DNA of 64,000 nt from Corynebacterium timonense (GTDB taxonomy: Bacteria > Actinomycetota > Actinomycetes > Mycobacteriales > Mycobacteriaceae). The notes under the pieces are model-generated. The model did no database searches. It was not told the DNA's origin and saw only the letters and a program-made list of their open reading frames with translations. Positions 59,539 to 64,000 of the stretch are shown one piece after another (position 1 is the stretch's first letter; each line of letters starts with the position of its first letter). The position numbers were made by a program, and so were the translations under genes. Location: assembly GCF_900105305.1 (NCBI RefSeq), contig NZ_LT629765.1, positions 1,922,001-1,986,000 on the forward strand, given 5' to 3'.

Positions 59539-61275
59539 ATGTCTTCTGTAGAGAATAAACCCTGGTTACAGTATTACCCCGAGTTCACGGCCCACACCCT
59601 CGAATACGGCACGACGACCCTGCCGCAGATGTACGAGGAAAACCTCGCCATGAACGCCCACCGGCCGGCGACGTGGTTTTTCGGCCGTTCGCTCACCTAC
59701 GGCGAGCTCGACGAGGAAGTACGCCGCGCCGCCGCGGGCCTCCGGGCCTTCGGGGTCCGCCCGGGCGACCGGGTGGCCATCATGCTGCCGAACTGCCCCC
59801 AGCACGTCGCCGCTTTTATGGCTGTCCAGCTGCTGGGCGCCGTCGTCGTCGAGCACAACCCGCTCTACACCGCCTCGGAGCTGCGCCCGCAGTTCCAGGA
59901 CCACGGCGCGCGCGTCGCCATCGTGTGGGACAAGGTGGCGGATACGGCGGAAAAGCTGCGCTCCGACACCAACCTCGAGATCGTCGTCAGCGTCGACATG
60001 ACGAAGGCGATGCCCCGCCTGCAGCAGTTCGCTCTGCGCCTGCCGGTGAAGAAGGTGCGCGCCCTGCGCGAGCAGCTCACGGGTCCCGCGTCCAACGCCG
60101 TGCCCTGGGAGGACCTCACCGGCCTCGCGATCGGCGGCGACGGGCGCGACGTCACCTACCCGGATAGCCTGCGCCCCGAGGACCCCGCGCTCATCCTTTA
60201 CACCTCGGGCACGACCGGAAAGCCGAAGGGCGCGCAGCTGACGCACTCCAACCTGCACGCGAACGCCTGGCAGGGCGTGGCGTGGGTGCGCCAGCTGCAG
60301 GAACCGGGCCAGCGGATGCTGGCCACCCTGCCCTTCTTCCACGCCTACGGCCTGACGTTCTCCCTCACGCTAACCTTCCTCATCGGCAGCGAGGTCGTTC
60401 TGCTTCCGGCCCCGAAGATGGAGCTGATCATGAGCGCGATCAAGAAGCGCACCCCCTCCTTCATCCCCGGTGTGCCGACACTTTTCGAGCGCATCATCAA
60501 CGCGGCCAAGGACGAGGGCGTCGACATGTCCAGCGTCGAAATCGGCTTCTCCGGCGCGTCCTCCCTGCCCGAGTCCGCCATCGCCGAGTGGGAGTCCCTC
60601 ACCGGCGGGCACCTCATCGAGGGCTACGGCCTGACGGAGACCTCCCCGATCCTTCTCGGTAACCCGCAGAGCCACGACCGCCGCCCCGGCTACGTCGGCA
60701 TCCCCTTCCCCGACACCGAGATCCGCGTGGTCAACCCCGATAACCCGGACGAAGAGCGCCCGCTGGGCGAGGAGGGCGAGATCCTCGCCCGCGGCCCCCA
60801 GGTCTTCGGCGGCTACCTCAACAACCCGGAGGCCACGGAGAAGGCCTTCCACGACGGCTGGTTCCGCACCGGCGACATGGGATTCATGGACGCCGACGGC
60901 TTTGTCAAGCTCGTCTCCCGCATCAAGGAGCTCATCATCACCGGCGGCTTCAACGTCTACCCGCAGGAAGTCGAGGGCGTCCTGCGCACGCACCCGAACA
61001 TAGTCGACGTCGCCGTCGTCGGCCGCCCCCGCCCGGACGGCTCCGAGGACGTCGTCGCCTGCGTCACCCTCGGCGAGGGCGCCCCATTGCAGCCAGAAGG
61101 GTTGAAGGAGTTCGCCCGGGAGCACCTCACCCGCTACAAGGTCCCGCGCACCTTCTATCACTTCGAGGAGCTGCCCCGCGACCAGCTGGGCAAGATCCGC
61201 CGCCGCGAGGTGCAGGCCGAGCTGCTGGAGATGCTCGATTCCGGCGACGAGACCACAGTCGGCGAGAAAGACTAG
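59539..61275 (+). CDS. Long-chain acyl-CoA ligase, copy 3
   Basis: A 578-residue third paralogue (YTSGTTGKPKGAQLTHSN, IEGYGLTETSPILLG, GKIRRREVQ). It begins MSSVENKPWLQYYPEF. The TATACT hexamer ends 8 bp before the ATG, so this gene is probably read from a leaderless mRNA. Ends EKD like copy 1 (TTVGEKD in both), which shows that copies 1 and 3 share a tail lost from copy 2. Followed by a hairpin terminator. Confidence 0.93.
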   Translation: MSSVENKPWLQYYPEFTAHTLEYGTTTLPQMYEENLAMNAHRPATWFFGRSLTYGELDEEVRRAAAGLRAFGVRPGDRVAIMLPNCPQHVAAFMAVQLLGAVVVEHNPLYTASELRPQFQDHGARVAIVWDKVADTAEKLRSDTNLEIVVSVDMTKAMPRLQQFALRLPVKKVRALREQLTGPASNAVPWEDLTGLAIGGDGRDVTYPDSLRPEDPALILYTSGTTGKPKGAQLTHSNLHANAWQGVAWVRQLQEPGQRMLATLPFFHAYGLTFSLTLTFLIGSEVVLLPAPKMELIMSAIKKRTPSFIPGVPTLFERIINAAKDEGVDMSSVEIGFSGASSLPESAIAEWESLTGGHLIEGYGLTETSPILLGNPQSHDRRPGYVGIPFPDTEIRVVNPDNPDEERPLGEEGEILARGPQVFGGYLNNPEATEKAFHDGWFRTGDMGFMDADGFVKLVSRIKELIITGGFNVYPQEVEGVLRTHPNIVDVAVVGRPRPDGSEDVVACVTLGEGAPLQPEGLKEFAREHLTRYKVPRTFYHFEELPRDQLGKIRRREVQAELLEMLDSGDETTVGEKD

Positions 61276-61306
61276 GGCCGGGAGAGCATTTTCGCTTCTC
61301 GACGCC

Positions 61307-61831
61307 CTACTCCCGCGCCGCCTCCTCGAGGGCGGCGCGGGTTTTCTCACTGAAGGCCACGAAGCGCACCTCCTCCACCGGACTGTCCGGGTGCTCCTCC
61401 GCGTACGCACGGGCCGTTTCCGCCGCGATGCGCGCGGCGTCCGGGAGGGCCCAGCCGTAGACCCCCGCCGAGACGAGCGGGAAGGCCACCGACCGCGCCC
61501 CGAGCTCCGCGGCCACCTCGAGGCTGCGCCTGTAGCAGGAGGCGAGCTGGCCCGACTTGTCCTTCGTCTTCGCCCACACCGGGCCGACGGTGTGGATCAC
61601 CCAGCGCGCGGGCAGGTTGCCGGCGGTGGTGGGCGCGGCCTCGCCCGTCGGCAAGCCATCGGGCCACTCGTCTTCCCGGATCTTTCGGCACTCGCGCAGG
61701 ATCTCGGGCCCACCGGCGCGGTGGATGGCGCCGTCGACGCCCCCGCCGCCCATGAGGGTGTGGTTGGCGGCGTTGACCACCGCATCCACCTGCTGCGTCG
61801 TGATGTCACCCGGCACTACGGAAATCCTCAT
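61307..61831 (-). CDS. Macro-domain protein (ADP-ribose/O-acetyl-ADP-ribose hydrolase type)
   Basis: 174 residues, MacroD type: VDAVVNAANHTLMGGGGVDGA is the ligand loop (here split by its full length), with PARWVIHTVGPVW and a FPLVSAGVYGWALPDA loop for the diphosphate. Likely removes ADP-ribose from proteins or hydrolyses O-acetyl-ADP-ribose. Single gene, convergent with copy 3 of the ligases. The terminator of the ligase lies inside its last codons. Confidence 0.9.
   Translation of the reverse strand: MRISVVPGDITTQQVDAVVNAANHTLMGGGGVDGAIHRAGGPEILRECRKIREDEWPDGLPTGEAAPTTAGNLPARWVIHTVGPVWAKTKDKSGQLASCYRRSLEVAAELGARSVAFPLVSAGVYGWALPDAARIAAETARAYAEEHPDSPVEEVRFVAFSEKTRAALEEAARE
61312..61345 (+). 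terminator. Ligase terminator inside the macro-domain gene end
   Basis: CCCGCGCCGCC (61312-61322) and GGCGGCGCGGG (61331-61341) form a perfect 11-bp stem with an 8-nt loop, followed by TTTT (61342-61345). It would stop ligase transcripts, while the same bases encode the last residues of the macro protein on the other strand. Confidence 0.75.
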
Positions 61832-62163
61832 GGCTCCACGCTACGCGAGTGGCGTGGCCCGCCCTTTCACGTCGGGCCATGGAACTACAGCTAGCAGTGC
61901 ACATAGGCGCTATTGGCTGGTGATCCTTCTGCACCCAGAGCTGCCCGATCCGATCGTCAGCCACCTGGGGGGGGCTGCTGGCGAAGAGGACCATTTCGGG
62001 CTGGGATTTTGATTGTGCGTGAGCCCAGGGGCCATAGCAAAAACGAAAAGTAATAGAGCTGACGCAGCCAGGGAATAGATAGATCTCTCGGATGTTCGTG
62101 TTCTCTATTCGTAAATAGGAAAGCCCAAGTTAACGCTGGGCTTTCCTGGGTAGGGGGAGTGGA
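61832..62163. other. AT-richer gap without a clear gene
   Basis: 332 bp between the macro-domain and small membrane-peptide genes. It is visibly lower in GC than its neighbours. A run of eight G at about 61969-61976 and short hydrophobic stretches on the minus strand are seen, but no start signal and no conserved motif. It may be remnant DNA. It ends in the terminator at 62118-62146. Confidence 0.5.
62118..62146 (-). terminator. Terminator after small membrane peptide
   Basis: GGAAAGCCCA / TGGGCTTTCC, a perfect 10-bp stem with a 9-nt loop, placed just downstream of the minus-strand peptide gene and followed by TATTT. Confidence 0.7.
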
Positions 62164-62274
62164 CTACGTCCGATCCCTCAATTTTCTTGACAGGCGAAGA
62201 TACATCAGGGTGATCGTCAGAGAGTAGATCAGCAGAAAGAGCACGATGATCATCAGCCAGGATTCTTGTGTCAT
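62164..62274 (-). CDS. 36-residue single-helix membrane peptide
   Basis: ATG at 62274 with TAGGAAA 5-10 bp upstream encodes MTQESWLMIIVLFLLIY then SLTITLMYLRLSRKLRDRT and a stop. It has one transmembrane helix and a strongly basic cytosolic end. It has its own terminator downstream, which supports a real gene. It resembles the small accessory subunits of transporters in size only; no partner is nearby and no function can be given. Confidence 0.6.
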   Translation of the reverse strand: MTQESWLMIIVLFLLIYSLTITLMYLRLSRKLRDRT

Positions 62275-62371
62275 GGTTTCCTACCTTCGGTGTTTCAGCC
62301 TGCTTATAGAGAAGGGCGCTGTGCGATCAACGATAGAACACCACCCCGCCAACCTGCTCGGGGAAGTTCAT

Positions 62372-63379
62372 CTAAATCTCCACGCCCACCCACACGGGCT
62401 CGGGCACGAGGGTGACGCCGAAGCGCTTCTCGACGCCCCCTCGGACCTGCCGGGCCAACTCCACGATGTCGCCTGCGGTGGCGCCGCCCCGGTTCGTCAG
62501 CGCCAGGGTGTGCTTGGTGCTCAGCCGAGCGGGCGCGGTCTCGCCAGGGTAGCCGCGGGGGAACCCGGCGCGCTCGATCAGCCACGCCGCCGAGAGCTTC
62601 TCCCGCCCGTCCGACTGTGCGAAGCGCGGCATGCCCTCCTCGCCCACCTGCGCCTCGATGGCGTCGGCAAGCGCCGGGTCCACCACCGGGTTGGTGAAGA
62701 AGGACCCGGCGGACCAGGTGTCGTGGTCGGCGGCGTCGAGCACCATCCCCTTCGCCCGGCGCGTGGCCAGGACGTTCTCCCGCGCCTCGGCCAGCGGCAG
62801 GCGCTGCCCGCCGAGGTGGCGCAGCGGCCGCGACAGCTCCGTCGGCTCGAGCCGCAGCTCCAGCTCCAGCACGACGGCGCGGTGCGTGAACTTCAGGTTG
62901 GAGTAGCGGTACGCCAGGTCCAGCGACTGCGCCGACACCCACTCGTCGGTGTTCGTCTCGCGGTTCCACAGACGAACCCGGGTGAGCACCTCGGAGATCT
63001 CCGCCCCGTAAGCCCCCACGTTCTGCACCGGGGTCGCACCCGCCGAGCCCGGGATTCCGGACAACGCCTCGATGCCTCCGAGGCCGCGCTCGACGGCGAA
63101 GGCGACGACGTCGTCCCACACGGTGCCTGCTCCGACGCGGAGGGTGTGGGCGTCGACAAGCTCGATGCCCGCGTTCTCGACGAGGACGGCCGTGACGTCG
63201 AGCTCCCCCTCGGCCACGAGGAGGTTCGAGCCCCCGCCGACGACGATCAGCGGCGCCGTCTCGGCGTCGAGACGCGCGACGGCGGAGGCGAGCTCGTCGG
63301 CGCTCGTGCAGCGGATCAGCGCGCGGGGCGTGCCGCCGACGCGCAGGGTCGTAAGGGAGGCGAAAGATGAATCAGACAC
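62372..63379 (-). CDS. murB: UDP-N-acetylenolpyruvoylglucosamine reductase MurB
   Basis: A 335-residue FAD/NADPH enzyme making UDP-MurNAc for peptidoglycan. Key blocks are LTTLRVGGTPRALIRC, VGGGSNLLVAE, SGIPGSAGATPVQNVGAYG, and WSAGSFFTNPVV with the catalytic Ser; KHTLALTNRGGAT is near the end. The start is GTG 63379 (VSDSSFASLTTL); the frame beyond it covers the next gene. It diverges from the DUF2505 gene with a 24-bp gap, which must hold both promoters. Confidence 0.93.
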   Translation of the reverse strand: MSDSSFASLTTLRVGGTPRALIRCTSADELASAVARLDAETAPLIVVGGGSNLLVAEGELDVTAVLVENAGIELVDAHTLRVGAGTVWDDVVAFAVERGLGGIEALSGIPGSAGATPVQNVGAYGAEISEVLTRVRLWNRETNTDEWVSAQSLDLAYRYSNLKFTHRAVVLELELRLEPTELSRPLRHLGGQRLPLAEARENVLATRRAKGMVLDAADHDTWSAGSFFTNPVVDPALADAIEAQVGEEGMPRFAQSDGREKLSAAWLIERAGFPRGYPGETAPARLSTKHTLALTNRGGATAGDIVELARQVRGGVEKRFGVTLVPEPVWVGVEI

Positions 63380-63403
63380 GGCATCAACGGTAGTCTGATG
63401 GGC

Positions 63404-63895
63404 ATGACTGCACACAGCGAAATCAACGTCACCGTCAACCACTCGGCGCAGAAAGTCCACCAGGCGTTTACGACGAAGGAATACTGGGAGTTCATCGCCG
63501 AGACGCTCTCTCCCGAGCCGGGCCAACTGGCCGACTTCACCGGCGACACCGCCACCCTGTACGAGATCCTCCCGCAGTCCATCCTGCCCGAGGCCGCGCA
63601 GGCCATGATTTCGCAGGACCTCAAGCTCAAGCGCGTGGTCACCATCGGCGCCCTCGAGGGCGAGACCGCCGAGCTGTCGTACACCGGTGACGTCAAGGGC
63701 ACCCCGGTTGATTTCTCCGGCACCATCGCCCTGTCCGGCGAGGGCGAGACCACCACCCTGGCCTACGACAATGAGGCGAAGGTGAGCATCCCCTTCATGG
63801 GCGCCGCGCTCGAACCGAAGGTCAGCGAGGCGCTCGAGGAGATCTTCGGCAACGAGGCGAAGCTCACCGAGCAGTGGATCACCGACAACCTCTAG
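63404..63895 (+). CDS. DUF2505-family protein
   Basis: A 163-residue START-like (SRPBCC) protein of DUF2505, common in mycolata. A short beta start (SEINVTVNHSAQKVHQAF) precedes the helix-grip fold. Probably binds a lipid or hydrophobic ligand; the function is unknown. ATG 63404 is preferred to ATG 63398. Confidence 0.85.
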   Translation: MTAHSEINVTVNHSAQKVHQAFTTKEYWEFIAETLSPEPGQLADFTGDTATLYEILPQSILPEAAQAMISQDLKLKRVVTIGALEGETAELSYTGDVKGTPVDFSGTIALSGEGETTTLAYDNEAKVSIPFMGAALEPKVSEALEEIFGNEAKLTEQWITDNL

Positions 63896-63910
63896 GGCTT
63901 CCCTGACCCG

Positions 63911-64000
63911 ATGGCCGACCACGCCCATAACCTGCGCGCGCAGTCCGGGCGCGGCCGGCCTTTTGGCGTGATCACCCGCGGTACGACCGGGGTGAACCGG
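63911..64000 (+). CDS. Methyltransferase-like protein, N-terminal part (cut by window)
   Basis: Thirty codons from ATG 63911 (MADHAHNLRAQSGRGR, then PFGVITRGTTGVNR). The ITRGTTGxNR block is the start of a class I SAM-dependent methyltransferase-like family of mycolata. The gene continues past the window edge, so the call rests on this short motif. Confidence 0.55.
   Translation, partial: MADHAHNLRAQSGRGRPFGVITRGTTGVNR

Noticed and set aside
1-64000. tRNA or rRNA genes
   Set aside because: No cloverleaf-like or rRNA-like sequence was noticed on either strand, though small ones could be missed by eye.

Overview
The window is chromosomal DNA of a high-GC Corynebacterium. The evidence is the heme and menaquinone loci, mycothiol synthesis (mshA), senX3-regX3, bS22, DUF4229 and DUF2505 genes, a McbR-type operator in front of metQNI, and several start codons that appear leaderless. 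From about 14 kb to the right end, gene content and order broadly follow the Mycobacterium tuberculosis Rv0486-Rv0551c region.

Layout. (1) 1-3.9 kb: two YbjN-like genes, a small secreted protein with a frame break, and feoA-feoB-feoC (ferrous iron uptake) behind a DtxR-like box. (2) 3.96-9.58 kb: an AT-richer island between feoA and menB, flanked by about 200-bp direct repeats. Each repeat is a diverged copy of the feoA-menB intergenic region with truncated gene starts. The island held a secreted protein gene and a membrane protein gene, now broken by an IS3-family and an IS21-family element. (3) 9.7-21.5 kb: menB, metQ-metN-metI (metI frame-broken), a terminator/MITE cluster, a PepSY reductase-like protein, menE, an FAD oxidoreductase with a glycosyltransferase, menA, a Xi-class GST-like reductase and small genes. 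(4) 21.5-44.7 kb: a long, mostly minus-strand heme and cytochrome c block: hemA-hemC-hemD-hemB, two membrane proteins, a degenerate P-type ATPase, hemE, hemY, DedA, hemL, a phosphatase, resA-ccdA-resB-ccsB and galE. It is interrupted by galT-galK (+) and an HNH/DUF222 gene. (5) 44.7-55.7 kb: a HAD phosphatase, a precise 84-bp tandem repeat array, bS22, a BldC-like HTH, proC, ppx, regX3-senX3, gpmA-mshA and a MinD/EspI-like ATPase. (6) 55.8-64 kb: three tandem acyl-CoA ligase paralogues, a macro-domain protein, a small membrane peptide, murB, a DUF2505 gene and the start of a methyltransferase.

How it fits together: iron uptake, heme synthesis and System II cytochrome c maturation sit beside menaquinone synthesis, so much of the window serves the respiratory chain. 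Most interesting are: an intact-length P-type ATPase-like protein in the heme cluster that has lost every catalytic motif; the 84-bp palindromic repeat array; the flanking diverged duplication around the IS-disrupted secreted/membrane gene pair; and a MITE identical to an IS3 end. At least five genes (small secreted protein, metI, resA, galK, mshA) carry single frame breaks, several next to C/G runs, so base-calling errors must be excluded before calling them pseudogenes.
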